This document shows, in pieces, positions 15,711 to 25,060 of a DNA stretch of 59,595 nucleotides. Numbering within the stretch: position 1 is the first letter of the stretch; every line of letters begins with the position of its first letter. This stretch comes from Clostridia bacterium (GTDB lineage: Bacteria; Bacillota; Clostridia; Oscillospirales; CAG-272): contig JAFTIH010000014.1 of the NCBI GenBank assembly GCA_017456985.1, positions 1 through 59,595 on the forward strand. Reading direction: 5' to 3'. The notes beneath the pieces were generated by a model. It had not been told where the DNA came from and ran no database searches. It saw only the letters and a list, made by a program, of their open reading frames with translations. A program made the position numbers and the translations under genes.

Positions 15711-17636
15711 TTACGTGGGGAGATACAGCGTTGCGTAGGTGAACAGATTGATGCAAACGAAAAGCGTGCAAAGGATGCCGCAAAGCAGATAGCGGTGCTC
15801 CTTTTTGGGAAAGCGCTCCAAGAGAAATTCATATCCCTTGCCGCAGAAGATGGCAAGCGGCAAAAAGGCGGGATAGCAATATCTGCCCTGCGCTTGGAAA
15901 TCGTTGGTGTAGCTGTTATAGATGGAAAGTCCTACCGTGATGAGCGCGCAAAGCAAAAGCGAGAGATAAAACGCAAGGGTCGTTGCGGAGGGCTTTTTTC
16001 CTTGCCTGAGCGAACCAATAAAGCGTGCGACGGTGCCGCCAAGCCCCACCAGAAGAAGCAGGATGACGAAGGCGTAGAAGCCCGAGGTGGAGAAGTATGC
16101 CATAGGACCGAAGCACGCGATGAAGCTCATCACCGTCGTCAAGACCCAGCCATAGGAGCCGAAGAGCATCTTCCAAAGGGAAACGCCGTCCTCCGCAAGG
16201 GTGATGCGGTTTGAGGGCTTAAGGGCGTCGATGGCGTACTTTTCTCCGTAATAGCTGCCGGTTTGGAAGCCGAGCAGATCGCCGTACAGCACGACGTGGC
16301 GGATAAAGCTGTATCCGACGAGCAGAACGACCACGCCCGCGACGACGCCTACAAGCTTCAAGAGCCCCTTGCGATCCTTGGGCTTTGCCGCAAGATAGGA
16401 GAAAATGCAGAAGAAGACGGAAAGGAGGATCCATGCATAGCTGTTATAATAGGAGAGCGCGCAAACGGCGATGCCGAGGGCAAGGAGCAGAGCGTAGCGT
16501 ATCTTCCATCCGCATTTCCAGCCGAGCAACCACGCGTAGGCGATCGCCGTGACGCCGAGAAAGGCAACGATATCGTTGTTTACGTAGGAGGAAAGGAAGA
16601 CGAACTGCGGCATAAAGGCAACGAGGAACACTATCGTGTAGCGCACCTCGGCGCGCGCAAAGAGCAGTTTACAGCATTTGATGACGAAATAGACGGAGAG
16701 TGTGGCGCAGATGACGCTGACCATACGCGCGGCGACGAGCAAGGAGCGCGCGTCGGACGCGAAGGGGGATACGAGCTTCATCAAAATGGCACCCAGCTGG
16801 TTGCAAAGCACGGTGGGCGAATGGGCGTAGGAGAAGCCCCAAGGGGAGAGAAGCTCGTCGTAAACGGGCAAGCGCCCGTGCTCGAAAATAAACTGTGTGA
16901 CCTCGTAGCGCATCGTTTCATCGGGACCGTAGTTGAGGGGCTGCTCGGTTGCCCACGCCGTGTAGAAGACGAAGAGCAGACCAAGGAGCACCCATTCCCA
17001 CGCGCATAACCCTCGCTCGCCTCTGTCCCGTAACAGTCCGAACAGCACGAACGCGATCGCACCGAGAAGGAAAAGGAAGCAAAGCACGGGTCTTGCTACG
17101 GAGAAGGCGCGGGCGAAGAAGTCCACGCGGTGATGATAGTCCCCCGTCGAAACGAGGACGTCCGCGAGCACGAATTCGCCGTCAATATCAAGACGGATAT
17201 CCGTGTAGGTGGCGCCGTTCGGAAGGGAAATGATGTATTCGGTCGTGCCGCTTGGCATCGTTTGGCGTCTGACGCTGTTTTGTTGCTCGAAGTCAAAGGA
17301 CGCGGTGCTGTAAAACGTTTCGACGGGCGTTTTGACGGCAAGCGGCTCGGCAAAGCGAAGCACGACGGTTTTTACGGGGGCGTTGATGCCCGCGAAGATC
17401 AGCTGGGGATCCGTGGCGCGGGGTGTATAGCGATGATCGCTTACCGTATAGTTGTGCGGGACGAGCTGTACGGCGCCGCTCCCATACACGGAAAGCGGCT
17501 CCGCGTCAAAGGTGGTCCTTCTTTCTGCCGTAAAAACGAACAGCTCGAGAAGAAGGGAGAGCACCAGTGCGCAAAGCAGGAGCGCGATCAGAAGCTTTCG
17601 GTTTTTATAGGAGTTTTGCAAACGGGAAGTTAGCAT
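15711..17636 (-). CDS. PMT/DUF2142-type membrane glycosyltransferase
   Basis: A 641-aa protein. After an N-terminal membrane helix comes an extracytoplasmic beta-rich stretch (about residues 35-170), then ten or more membrane segments. The first loop of the multispan part has LNYGPDETMRYEVTQF, matching the acidic PDE motif of DUF2142/PMT-like (GT-C) enzymes. These use polyprenyl-phosphate sugars to decorate lipids or surface polymers outside the membrane. As first gene of the cassette it is the natural ArnT-like final transferase. Start ATG 17636 is preferred over GTG 17642 because GAGGTG lies 5 bases upstream. Confidence 0.82.
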   Translation of the reverse strand: MLTSRLQNSYKNRKLLIALLLCALVLSLLLELFVFTAERRTTFDAEPLSVYGSGAVQLVPHNYTVSDHRYTPRATDPQLIFAGINAPVKTVVLRFAEPLAVKTPVETFYSTASFDFEQQNSVRRQTMPSGTTEYIISLPNGATYTDIRLDIDGEFVLADVLVSTGDYHHRVDFFARAFSVARPVLCFLFLLGAIAFVLFGLLRDRGERGLCAWEWVLLGLLFVFYTAWATEQPLNYGPDETMRYEVTQFIFEHGRLPVYDELLSPWGFSYAHSPTVLCNQLGAILMKLVSPFASDARSLLVAARMVSVICATLSVYFVIKCCKLLFARAEVRYTIVFLVAFMPQFVFLSSYVNNDIVAFLGVTAIAYAWLLGWKCGWKIRYALLLALGIAVCALSYYNSYAWILLSVFFCIFSYLAAKPKDRKGLLKLVGVVAGVVVLLVGYSFIRHVVLYGDLLGFQTGSYYGEKYAIDALKPSNRITLAEDGVSLWKMLFGSYGWVLTTVMSFIACFGPMAYFSTSGFYAFVILLLLVGLGGTVARFIGSLRQGKKPSATTLAFYLSLLLCALITVGLSIYNSYTNDFQAQGRYCYPAFLPLAIFCGKGYEFLLERFPKKEHRYLLCGILCTLFVCINLFTYATLYLPT

Positions 17637-17657
17637 AAGCACCTCAAAAATGTGATT

Positions 17658-18200
17658 TCATTTTCTTTGCGAAAAGAGGAAGGGCTCCGCCCGCGTCAGG
17701 CGGCGGACAAGGAAAAAAGCAAGAATGCCTTTGCACAGATCTCCCGCAAGAAAGGGGAGAACGAGCGCGGTGAGCGTGGCAAGGAAGGAGGCGTCCTTGG
17801 CGTAGAGCAGGGCGTAAAACGCGCCGCCGATCGCGTAAAGGAGCAAATGCGCGCCCACAAGCGAAAGGGCAAACGCGGCGCCGCGCCTGCGGGCGCCAAA
17901 GCCGACGGCGAGCGCGAAGAGGGGAAGCGCGAGAAGGAAGCCGCCCGTCGGTCCCGCAAACGCCGAGACCCCTGCGCCGAAGGCGGCAAAGACGGGGACG
18001 CCGAGGGCGCCGACGGCAAGATAAACGAGGACCGAGAGGGTACCCCAAAGCGGTCCGAGCACGCCTGCGATGAGCGCGACGCCCAGCGTTTGGAGCGATA
18101 CGGGAACGGGACCGAGGGGGAGCGCGATCCACGCGCACACGGCGACGAACGCCACGCCCAGCGCGGATGCGGTCAGTTTGCGTGTGCGCGCAGATCTCAT
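17658..18200 (-). CDS. bioY: Biotin transporter substrate-binding component (ECF S-component)
   Basis: BioY captures biotin in the membrane and works with the shared ECF ATPase/transport module, or in some cases alone. The 180-aa protein has about six hydrophobic segments and the family signature PVPVSLQTLGVALIAGVLGP near residue 31, followed by VYLAVGALGVPVFAAF and GPTGGFLLALPLFA. ATG at 18200 follows GAGGTG. It lies between aspS and the sugar cassette. No ECF module or biotin synthesis gene is in the window. A biotin-dependent decarboxylase is encoded at 31-34 kb, a plausible user of imported biotin. Confidence 0.93.
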   Translation of the reverse strand: MRSARTRKLTASALGVAFVAVCAWIALPLGPVPVSLQTLGVALIAGVLGPLWGTLSVLVYLAVGALGVPVFAAFGAGVSAFAGPTGGFLLALPLFALAVGFGARRRGAAFALSLVGAHLLLYAIGGAFYALLYAKDASFLATLTALVLPFLAGDLCKGILAFFLVRRLTRAEPFLFSQRK

Positions 18201-18275
18201 AAGACACCTCGTTTTGTCAAAAGCTTGGGCGGGGGCGCAGAGTGGGCGCGCCCCGCATTCTTTTTTTGTTTGGTT

Positions 18276-19559
18276 TTAGGGGTTCAGACGGTCGGGACCG
18301 CGGAAGATGAACATCGACTCCTTGATGGTAAGACCGAGAAGGAGCATCGTCATACGGTCCACGCCAAGACCGAAGCCGCCGTGAGGGGGGCATCCGTAGT
18401 GGAAGAATTCGGTGTAGAACTCGACGTCCTTGTCAAGTCCCTTTTCTGCCGCCTGCGCCTTTAAGACCTCGTAGCGGTGCTCTCTCTGTGCGCCCGTGGT
18501 GATCTCCACGCCGCGCCAGATCAGATCGTAGCCCTGGGGCACGCCGTCCTTGCGCATATGATAGAAGGCGCGCTTCTCGGCGGAAAAGTCGGTGACGAAG
18601 AGGAACTCGTGACCGAATTTGTCCGCGCAAAGGCGCTTGGTGAGCTTTTCCGCCTCGGTAGTCAGATCACCCTGCTCGCTCTCGGGGCAGGTGTAGCCGT
18701 AGCGCTCGGCAAGCTCCGCGTAGATCTCCTTTAAGCTCATACGGGGGAAGGGAAGCGTGGGAACGACCACGGGGATGCCGAACAGACGCTCGATCTCCTC
18801 GCCGTAGGCTTCCTTCACCTTCGCGAGCATATCGGCAAGAAGGGCTTCCTCAAACGCCATCACGTCCTCGAAGGATTCGATGTAGCTCATTTCAAGGTCG
18901 AAGCCCGTAAACTCGGTGGTGTGCTTGCTGGTGTAGGACTTCTCCGCGCGGAATACGGGACCCACCTCGAAGATGCGCTCAAGTCCGCTTGCCATCGCCA
19001 TTTGCTTATAGAACTGCGGGCTTTGCGCGAGATACGCGTCGCGGTCGAAGTAATTCAGCTTAAAGACCTCGCTTCCCGACTCGGATGCGGCGCCGATGAT
19101 CTTGGGGGTGTGGATCTCGATAAAGCCGTTAGCAAGCAGGAAATTGCGCATTGCGCCTACCATCACGGTCTGCGCCTTCATCATTAAAAGGTTCTTTTCA
19201 CTGCGCAGGTCGATCCAGCGGTAGTCAAGACGGGAGTCGATCGCGGCGCCGTCCTGAATGGGGAGCGCGGCGGCGATGGATTCGATACGGAGCGAGTCGG
19301 GCAGAATTTCGATGCCGCCCAGCTTCACGTATTCGCTGGCGATCGCCTCGCCCTCAACGGTGACGACGGAGTCAAGCGTAAGCTCGTCGCAAAGAGCGGC
19401 GATCTCGGGGAGCTTCGCCTTCTCGACGGTGACCTGGATCTTGCCCGTCACGTCGCGGATGACGAGGAACGCCATGCTTTTTTTGTTGCGGATGTTTTCG
19501 CAAAAGCCCGAAATGCGGACGCGGCCGGGCTTTACGTCCTTGATATAGATGCGGTTCAT
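18276..19559 (-). CDS. aspS: Aspartyl-tRNA synthetase, archaeal/short type
   Basis: Charges tRNA-Asp with aspartate; the short archaeal-type form is often non-discriminating and also charges tRNA-Asn. At 427 aa it lacks the GAD insertion of the ~590-aa bacterial enzyme. The N-terminal OB fold (VRISGFCENIRNKKSMAFLVIRD) binds the anticodon. Class II motifs are GFIEIHTPKI (motif 1), FRAEKSYTSKHTTEFTGFDLEMSY (motif 2) and GGFGLGVDRMTMLLLG (motif 3). Start ATG has TTTGGAGG upstream. Whether the genome also has GatCAB or a second AspRS cannot be seen here. Confidence 0.93.
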   Translation of the reverse strand: MNRIYIKDVKPGRVRISGFCENIRNKKSMAFLVIRDVTGKIQVTVEKAKLPEIAALCDELTLDSVVTVEGEAIASEYVKLGGIEILPDSLRIESIAAALPIQDGAAIDSRLDYRWIDLRSEKNLLMMKAQTVMVGAMRNFLLANGFIEIHTPKIIGAASESGSEVFKLNYFDRDAYLAQSPQFYKQMAMASGLERIFEVGPVFRAEKSYTSKHTTEFTGFDLEMSYIESFEDVMAFEEALLADMLAKVKEAYGEEIERLFGIPVVVPTLPFPRMSLKEIYAELAERYGYTCPESEQGDLTTEAEKLTKRLCADKFGHEFLFVTDFSAEKRAFYHMRKDGVPQGYDLIWRGVEITTGAQREHRYEVLKAQAAEKGLDKDVEFYTEFFHYGCPPHGGFGLGVDRMTMLLLGLTIKESMFIFRGPDRLNP

Positions 19560-19599
19560 TTTCTAATCCTCCAAAGAGTAAAAAATTAACGAAAGTTTT

Positions 19600-19619
19600 G
19601 GGGGAACGCGCGTTCCCCC
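19600..19619 (-). terminator. Perfect 20-bp palindrome between the GT2 gene and aspS
   Basis: GGGGGAACGCGCGTTCCCCC is fully self-complementary. On the minus strand it follows the large GT2 gene by about 20 bp and is followed by AAAACTTTCG, a weak tail. It could be a weak terminator or processing hairpin before aspS. Confidence 0.45.
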
Positions 19620-19638
19620 GTACAGGGAAAAACGGGAG

Positions 19639-21642
19639 TCAGGCAAGAGAGAAGTCCTCTTTGTCCAGAGAGAAGTTGGGGTTGTAGTAGGGGTCGCCTG
19701 CGTCAAGCACGTCCTGCCACTTACCATAGAAGCGGTCGATCTCGCCCATAAAGCGGCGGCGTTTTTCGGGGGTGTCCTCTAACCCGCGGCTTTTCGACTC
19801 GTAATGATACGCCTCAGCAAAGGGCGTAAAGACGATCAGGTAATCCTTTGCGCGGATCTTCATACAAAGATCCACGTCGTTAAAGGCGACGGCGAAGCCC
19901 TCGTCAAGACCCTCGACCTCATCCCATACGCGGCGCGGGATCATCATACACGCCGCCGTGACGGCGGACACGTTGTGTGCGTAGATGAGCCGCCCCATAT
20001 AGCCGGGGTGACGGCGCGGGAAGCCGCGGTGGTAGTGACCTGCCAGCGTCAGCAGTCCGATACCGATGCCTGCGTGCTGGACGGTGTCGTCGGGGTAGTA
20101 GAGCTTAGCACCCACGGCACCCACGTCCTCTCTTTGCGCGAACATCAGCATCTCCTCGATCCATTCGGGGGAGAGGATCTCGATGTCGTTGTTGAGCAGA
20201 ATGACGTACTCACCCTTTGCCTCGCGCACGCCGAGGTTGTTGATGGCGGAGTAGTTGAAGGTGCCCTTGCCGTCGCTCCACGTGACCACGCGGATGCGAG
20301 GGTCGTTCTGCAGGGTGTCGTAATAGCGGAAGGTCTCTTCCTCCGTGCTGTTGTTTTCCACGATGACGATCTCGTAATTCTTATAGGTGGTGCGGTTGCG
20401 GATGGAGCGAAGACAAAGGTCGAGGTCGTCCGTGTGGTCCTTGTTGGCAATAACGATGGAAATGAGCGGCGTCGCCTTCAGCTTGTAGCGGATGCGGTAC
20501 ATCGAGGGGACGACGGTGTCAAGCACCTCGCCCTCAAGACCCACGCGCGCAAGGTGATCGCGCAGTGCGCGGTGCGCCGCCTCGATCACGTAGGGCTTGG
20601 CGCCGATATCCGTGGCGACCGAGCCGCGATGGGCGCGCCAATAGTAAAGAATGATGGGGATATGCACGATCTTTTCTGCTTGCTCGGTCAAGCGGAGCAT
20701 CATATCGTAGTCCTGACTGCCGTCGCACTCGGGACGGAAATACTTGCCCGCGCGTAAAAGAAGCTCGCGCGAGAAGGCGTTGAAGTGGCAGATATAGTTG
20801 TTGGTGCGAAGCGTGTCGGGCGCGAAGTCGGGCTTGAAGTGCGGGCAGTACGCGTCCTTGGGGGTTTCGTGAAAGGTGTTTTCGTCGCTGTAAACGAAGT
20901 CGGCGCCCTTCTCACAGATAGCAACCATAAACTCGTACAGTGCCGCGGGGTGAAGGAGGTCGTCGTGGTCGAAAAGCGCGATATAGTCGCCCGTCGCCAT
21001 ATCGATGCAGGCGTTGGTGTTGCCCGAGATACCGAGGTTCTTTTCGAGCTTTTCGTACTTGATGCGCGCGTCCATCTTGGCGTAGGCAAGACAGATCTCA
21101 CCCACGTCGGGATGCTCACCGTCACTGCCGTCGGCAAGGCAAAGCTCCCATTTGGCATAGGTCTGCGCCCGTACCGACTCGATCATTTCGGTCAAGAACT
21201 TCTTCGGCGTGTTATAAAGCGGCACGAGGACGCTGAAGGTGACGTCCTTGGGGAAGACGCGCTTTTTCTGCTTGGCAAGCTCCTCGGCGGAGTAGGCGTC
21301 GCGGCGCGACGCTTTTTTCTCGTGCGAGCGCGAGCGCGCACGGCGGAAGGCACTTTTGAGCCCAAAGCGGCGCGCATAGCGGAGCGCCTTGTGCAAAAAG
21401 GCGAAGGGCGGGAAGCGCTTGAGCAGATCAAGGAGTGCGCGCAGGGGCTTCGTGAGCTTCCAAGATTGGGAATCCAAGACGGCAAGGTGCTCTTGCTCTA
21501 ATTTTGCGTAGCGCGTGCTGAGCTCCGCGTATTCGGCACGCAGGGCGGCAAGCTGCTCCTCGGTGGCGGAGAGCTCCGACGAGAGCGTCTCAACGCGTAA
21601 GACGAGCTCCTCGGCGGTCAGTTCAAATTGATTATCTTGCAT
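19639..21642 (-). CDS. Two-domain GT2 glycosyltransferase of surface polysaccharide
   Basis: A 667-aa protein with an N-terminal coiled coil (about residues 5-60), the linker SWKLTKPLR that often precedes such enzymes, and two GT2 domains. The first has FSVLVPLYNTP with ALFDHDDLL; the second has ISIVIANKDH with LLNNDIEI and ends in the FNDVDLCMKIRAKDY segment. Paired GT2 domains usually add two sugars or make a repeating linkage, often with rhamnose. ATG at 21642 follows GAGGAG with 8-base spacing and overlaps the ABC ATPase gene by 11 bp. It is the last gene of the rml-export operon. Confidence 0.9.
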   Translation of the reverse strand: MQDNQFELTAEELVLRVETLSSELSATEEQLAALRAEYAELSTRYAKLEQEHLAVLDSQSWKLTKPLRALLDLLKRFPPFAFLHKALRYARRFGLKSAFRRARSRSHEKKASRRDAYSAEELAKQKKRVFPKDVTFSVLVPLYNTPKKFLTEMIESVRAQTYAKWELCLADGSDGEHPDVGEICLAYAKMDARIKYEKLEKNLGISGNTNACIDMATGDYIALFDHDDLLHPAALYEFMVAICEKGADFVYSDENTFHETPKDAYCPHFKPDFAPDTLRTNNYICHFNAFSRELLLRAGKYFRPECDGSQDYDMMLRLTEQAEKIVHIPIILYYWRAHRGSVATDIGAKPYVIEAAHRALRDHLARVGLEGEVLDTVVPSMYRIRYKLKATPLISIVIANKDHTDDLDLCLRSIRNRTTYKNYEIVIVENNSTEEETFRYYDTLQNDPRIRVVTWSDGKGTFNYSAINNLGVREAKGEYVILLNNDIEILSPEWIEEMLMFAQREDVGAVGAKLYYPDDTVQHAGIGIGLLTLAGHYHRGFPRRHPGYMGRLIYAHNVSAVTAACMMIPRRVWDEVEGLDEGFAVAFNDVDLCMKIRAKDYLIVFTPFAEAYHYESKSRGLEDTPEKRRRFMGEIDRFYGKWQDVLDAGDPYYNPNFSLDKEDFSLA

Positions 21643-22378
21643 TTTTATACTCCTCACAGATCACAGCTGTCGGTCCGTCCCCACGCAGATGCCCCTTTTC
21701 TAACCAGATGACGCGCGAGCAAAGGCGCTCGATCTGTTCCATGGCGTGGGACACGATGAGAACGGTGGTGCCGCCCGCCATCATTTCGGCGATACGGGCT
21801 TCGCATTTTTGTTGGAAGAGGAAATCGCCGACGGCAAGGATCTCGTCAACGATGAGAATGTCGGGCTTCACGAGCGTAGCGATGGCAAAGCCGAGCCGCG
21901 CGATCATTCCCGAGGAAAAATTCTTGATGGCAACGTTTTCAAACGCGCGCAGCTCCGCGAAATCCAAGATCTCATCGTACTTCTCGCGGATGAAGGCGCG
22001 GTCAAAGCCCAGCACCGAGCCGTTGAGATAGATGTTCTCGCGCGTGGTCAGATCGAAGTCGAAGCCCGCGCCAAGCTCGATCAGGGGAGAGAGGGTGCCG
22101 TAGGTGACGGCGTGTCCCTCGGTGGGGCGCAGGATGCCCGAGATGATCTTTAAGAGGGTGCTTTTGCCCGAGCCGTTGAGTCCCACGATGCCCACGACCT
22201 CGCCGCGTTTGACGGTGAAGGAAATGTTTTCAAGAGCAGTGAACTCCTCAAAGCGCAGCTGCTTTTTGAGGAGCTTGACGAAAAACTCCTTGATGCTGTC
22301 GAGCTTCTCCTTAGGCATATTGAAGCGCATCGAAACGCCCTCTACGGTGACGGCGATATTGTTTTGATTTTCTTCCAT
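21632..22378 (-). CDS. Polysaccharide ABC exporter ATPase (Wzt/TagH type)
   Basis: A 248-aa ATP-binding subunit that would energise export of a finished glycan on its lipid carrier. It has the family beginning (VTVEGVSMRFNMPKEKLDSIKE), Walker A GLNGSGKST near residue 65, GTLSPLIELGAGFDFDLTTRENI, a signature-like FSSGMIARLGFAIA, Walker B PDILIVDEILAVGD and the H-loop VSHAM. It lacks the long C-terminal carbohydrate-binding domain of Wzt. ATG 22378 follows a strong AAGGAGG. The matching permease gene ends 10 bp upstream. Confidence 0.93.
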   Translation of the reverse strand: MEENQNNIAVTVEGVSMRFNMPKEKLDSIKEFFVKLLKKQLRFEEFTALENISFTVKRGEVVGIVGLNGSGKSTLLKIISGILRPTEGHAVTYGTLSPLIELGAGFDFDLTTRENIYLNGSVLGFDRAFIREKYDEILDFAELRAFENVAIKNFSSGMIARLGFAIATLVKPDILIVDEILAVGDFLFQQKCEARIAEMMAGGTTVLIVSHAMEQIERLCSRVIWLEKGHLRGDGPTAVICEEYKNAR

Positions 22379-22388
22379 AGCCGCCTCC

Positions 22389-23381
22389 TTAAATATAAAG
22401 AACGAATTTGTCCTGCGCCTTGCGGAAGCATAGGATGCCCAGCGCAAGGAAGAGGACGGAGAACAGAATACAAATGAGGTTTTCGTAAAGGCTCGGCACT
22501 CTGCCGTAGATCATTACGTCGCGGAAATAGGTGATATAGTGATACAGCGGATTGAAGCGCATCACGCTTGCAAGCCACGCGGGGAGAATGTCGACGGGAT
22601 AGATGATGGGCGACGCATACATCCACACCGTGAGGATCACGCTGTAAATATGCGCGAGGTCGCGGAAAAAGATGTACGCCGCCGAGAGAATAAGCGAGAT
22701 GCCGAAGGCAAAGAGAAAAACGTAGATCATCGGCAGCGGGAAAAGAAGCATCGCAAAGGAGGGCGTGATCTTACCCATCGCGGCGAACACCACGAAGACG
22801 ATGACGAACGCGATCAGCGAAAACAGCATATTCACCAGCGAGAAGATGCACTTCTCAAGCGGGAAGATATACTTGGGAAGATATACCTTTTTGATGAGGG
22901 GCGCGGCGTACGCGATGCTCATCATAGAAACGCTCGTTGCCTCCGAGATGAAGGTGAACATCAGGTAACCCGTCAGGTAAAAGAGCGCAAAGCCGCCCTC
23001 CACCTGCACGCGGATAATGTTGGAGAACACGGCGGTGAGCACCAGCATCATCAAAAGCGGGTTGAGGATGCTCCACAAAAGCCCAAGAACCGAACGGCGG
23101 TATTTGGTCTTGACGTCGCGCGAAACGAGGTCGAGAAGCAGATACCGATAACGGCGGATGGAGCCGACGTCCTTTTTGAAGGCTTCACGGTCAAAGAGCG
23201 TTTCAATGAGAAACGCAAAGATTCCGAGCGGCACGATGAGCCCGAGCACGCCGTGAAAGATATGAATATCCCACGACGCGGGGTTGGTGAGTGCGGCACG
23301 GTTGGGGATGAGTACGCCGAAGGCGAGCGCCGAGAGAAGAGAAAGGACGACCGCCAGGGCGTAAAACAGCTTCTTTTTCAA
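22389..23381 (-). CDS. Polysaccharide ABC exporter permease (Wzm/TagG type), N-terminally extended
   Basis: ABC-2 family permease with the signature SRDVKTKYRRSVLGLLWSILNPLLMM near residue 80 and six C-terminal membrane segments. The best start is TTG at 23381, with GGAG eight bases upstream, giving 330 aa. The usual TagG/Wzm is about 260 aa. The extra ~75 residues contain two more membrane segments (around 5-24 and 42-60). An alternative TTG at 23453 would overlap rmlC and has no good ribosome site. It forms the export pore with the ATPase encoded next. Confidence 0.88.
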   Translation of the reverse strand: MKKKLFYALAVVLSLLSALAFGVLIPNRAALTNPASWDIHIFHGVLGLIVPLGIFAFLIETLFDREAFKKDVGSIRRYRYLLLDLVSRDVKTKYRRSVLGLLWSILNPLLMMLVLTAVFSNIIRVQVEGGFALFYLTGYLMFTFISEATSVSMMSIAYAAPLIKKVYLPKYIFPLEKCIFSLVNMLFSLIAFVIVFVVFAAMGKITPSFAMLLFPLPMIYVFLFAFGISLILSAAYIFFRDLAHIYSVILTVWMYASPIIYPVDILPAWLASVMRFNPLYHYITYFRDVMIYGRVPSLYENLICILFSVLFLALGILCFRKAQDKFVLYI

Positions 23382-23436
23382 GGGAAAAACTCCTATTCGT
23401 TGTTTACGCACGGAGAAGGCTCCGCACGGCAGGGAA

Positions 23437-24003
23437 TCAGAACGCGAAGTCAAGCGCTCCGAGCGTGGGGTTCTTTTTGTCCTTGTCGCTGAGTAAGATC
23501 TCGCCCTCTACCGTGGGCCAGTCAATGCCAAGCGCAGGGTCGTTATAAAGCAGTCCGCCCTCGTCGGCAGGTGCGTACAGGCGGGTGCATTTGTAAGCGA
23601 AGGTCGCCGTTTCGGACAAAACGAGGAAGCCGTGGGCAAAGCCCTCGGGAACGTAAAACTGGCGCTTGTTGTCGCCCGAGAGGAGCACGCCCTCCCATTT
23701 GCCGAAGGTCTCGCTGTTGCGGCGCAGATCGACGGCGACGTCAAAGACCTCGCCCGAAAGCACGCGCACGAGCTTGCCTTGCGGGTTCGATTTCTGAAAA
23801 TGCAGTCCGCGGAGCACGCCGCGGCGGGAGTGCGACTCGTTGTCCTGCACGAAGGTGGCGGGGGTGCCGTCCAGATGCTTGACGAAGGGGGCAAATTCGT
23901 CGTTGAAGGTTTCCATAAAATAACCGCGCGCGTCACCGTAAACGGTGGGCTCCACGATATACAGATCCTTAATAGAGGTTTCGATAAACGTAAACTTTCC
24001 CAT
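23437..24003 (-). CDS. rmlC: dTDP-4-dehydrorhamnose 3,5-epimerase
   Basis: RmlC epimerises C3 and C5 of dTDP-4-keto-6-deoxyglucose, the third step of dTDP-L-rhamnose synthesis. The 188-aa cupin protein has GDARGYFMETF, RRGVLRGLHFQ with the catalytic histidine, GEVFDVAVDLRRNSETFGKW and YVPEGFAHGFLVLSE. ATG 24003 follows AAGGGG, 11 bp after the rmlB stop. A longer reading starting within rmlB was not used. The gene order is rmlA-D-B-C. Confidence 0.95.
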   Translation of the reverse strand: MGKFTFIETSIKDLYIVEPTVYGDARGYFMETFNDEFAPFVKHLDGTPATFVQDNESHSRRGVLRGLHFQKSNPQGKLVRVLSGEVFDVAVDLRRNSETFGKWEGVLLSGDNKRQFYVPEGFAHGFLVLSETATFAYKCTRLYAPADEGGLLYNDPALGIDWPTVEGEILLSDKDKKNPTLGALDFAF

Positions 24004-24014
24004 AGCCTGTCCCC

Positions 24015-25034
24015 TTAACGGTTGCCGTACATTTTTTCGTAGTAGTTCCGGTATTCGCCCGAGATGATCTTTTCCCACCACTCGCGGTTTTCAAGATACC
24101 ACTTGATGGTCTTTTTGATGCCGTCGGCAAACTTGGTCTCGGGGAGCCAGCCAAGCTCGCGGTGGATCTTGGTGGGGTCGATGGCGTAGCGCATATCGTG
24201 ACCCTTGCGGTCCGCGACGTAGCGGATGAGGTCCTCGCTCTTGCCAAGCTCCTTGAGGATGATCTTGACGATGTCGATGTTGCGCATCTCGTTGTGACCG
24301 CCGATGTTATACACCTCGCCCACCTTGCCCTTGCGGATGATCAGGTCGATGGCGCGGCAGTGGTCCTCCACGTACAGCCAGTCGCGCACGTTAAGACCCT
24401 CGCCGTAAACGGGAAGCTCCTTGTCGTACAGGGCGTTCGCGATCATCAAGGGGATGAGCTTTTCGGGGAAGTGATAAGGACCGTAGTTGTTCGAGCAGCG
24501 CGAGATGGTCACGGGGAGCCCGAAGGTGCGGTGATACGCCTGCACGAGCAGGTCGGCAGACGCCTTGGATGCGGAGTAGGGGGAGGAGGTGTGGATGGGG
24601 GTTTCCTCGGTGAAGAAGAGATCGGGGCGGTCAAGCGGCAGGTCGCCGTACACCTCGTCGGTGGAAACCTGGTGGTAACGGGTGATGCCGTACTTGCGGC
24701 AGGCGTCCATCATCACCTGCGTACCCATAATGTTGGTGTTAAGGAAGACACCGGGGTTCTCAATGGAGCGGTCCACGTGGCTCTCTGCCGCGAAGTTGAC
24801 GACCACGTCGGGATGCTCCTCCTCGAATACGCGGTAAACCGCCTCGCGGTCGGTGATATCCACCTTGCAGAAGCGGAAGCGGGGGTTGTCCATCACGGGT
24901 GCGAGCGTTTCAAGGTTGCCCGCGTAGGTGAGGCAGTCAAGACAAATGATGCGGTCCTCGGGATGCGCACCTAACATATAATGCACGAAGTTGCCGCCGA
25001 TAAAGCCGGCGCCGCCGGTAACGATGATCTTCAT
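24015..25034 (-). CDS. rmlB: dTDP-glucose 4,6-dehydratase
   Basis: RmlB oxidises and dehydrates dTDP-glucose to dTDP-4-keto-6-deoxyglucose, the branch point to rhamnose (RmlC, RmlD) and, here, probably to Fuc4N through the WecE-like enzyme. The 339-aa extended SDR has the NAD motif [14 protein letters not shown] at residues 6-19, [22 protein letters not shown] and the YSASKAS active-site Tyr-x3-Lys near residue 153. ATG at 25034 has AAAGGAG upstream. Confidence 0.96.
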   Translation of the reverse strand: MKIIVTGGAGFIGGNFVHYMLGAHPEDRIICLDCLTYAGNLETLAPVMDNPRFRFCKVDITDREAVYRVFEEEHPDVVVNFAAESHVDRSIENPGVFLNTNIMGTQVMMDACRKYGITRYHQVSTDEVYGDLPLDRPDLFFTEETPIHTSSPYSASKASADLLVQAYHRTFGLPVTISRCSNNYGPYHFPEKLIPLMIANALYDKELPVYGEGLNVRDWLYVEDHCRAIDLIIRKGKVGEVYNIGGHNEMRNIDIVKIILKELGKSEDLIRYVADRKGHDMRYAIDPTKIHRELGWLPETKFADGIKKTIKWYLENREWWEKIISGEYRNYYEKMYGNR

Positions 25035-25060
25035 AATGAAATCTCCTTTTCGCTGGTTGT

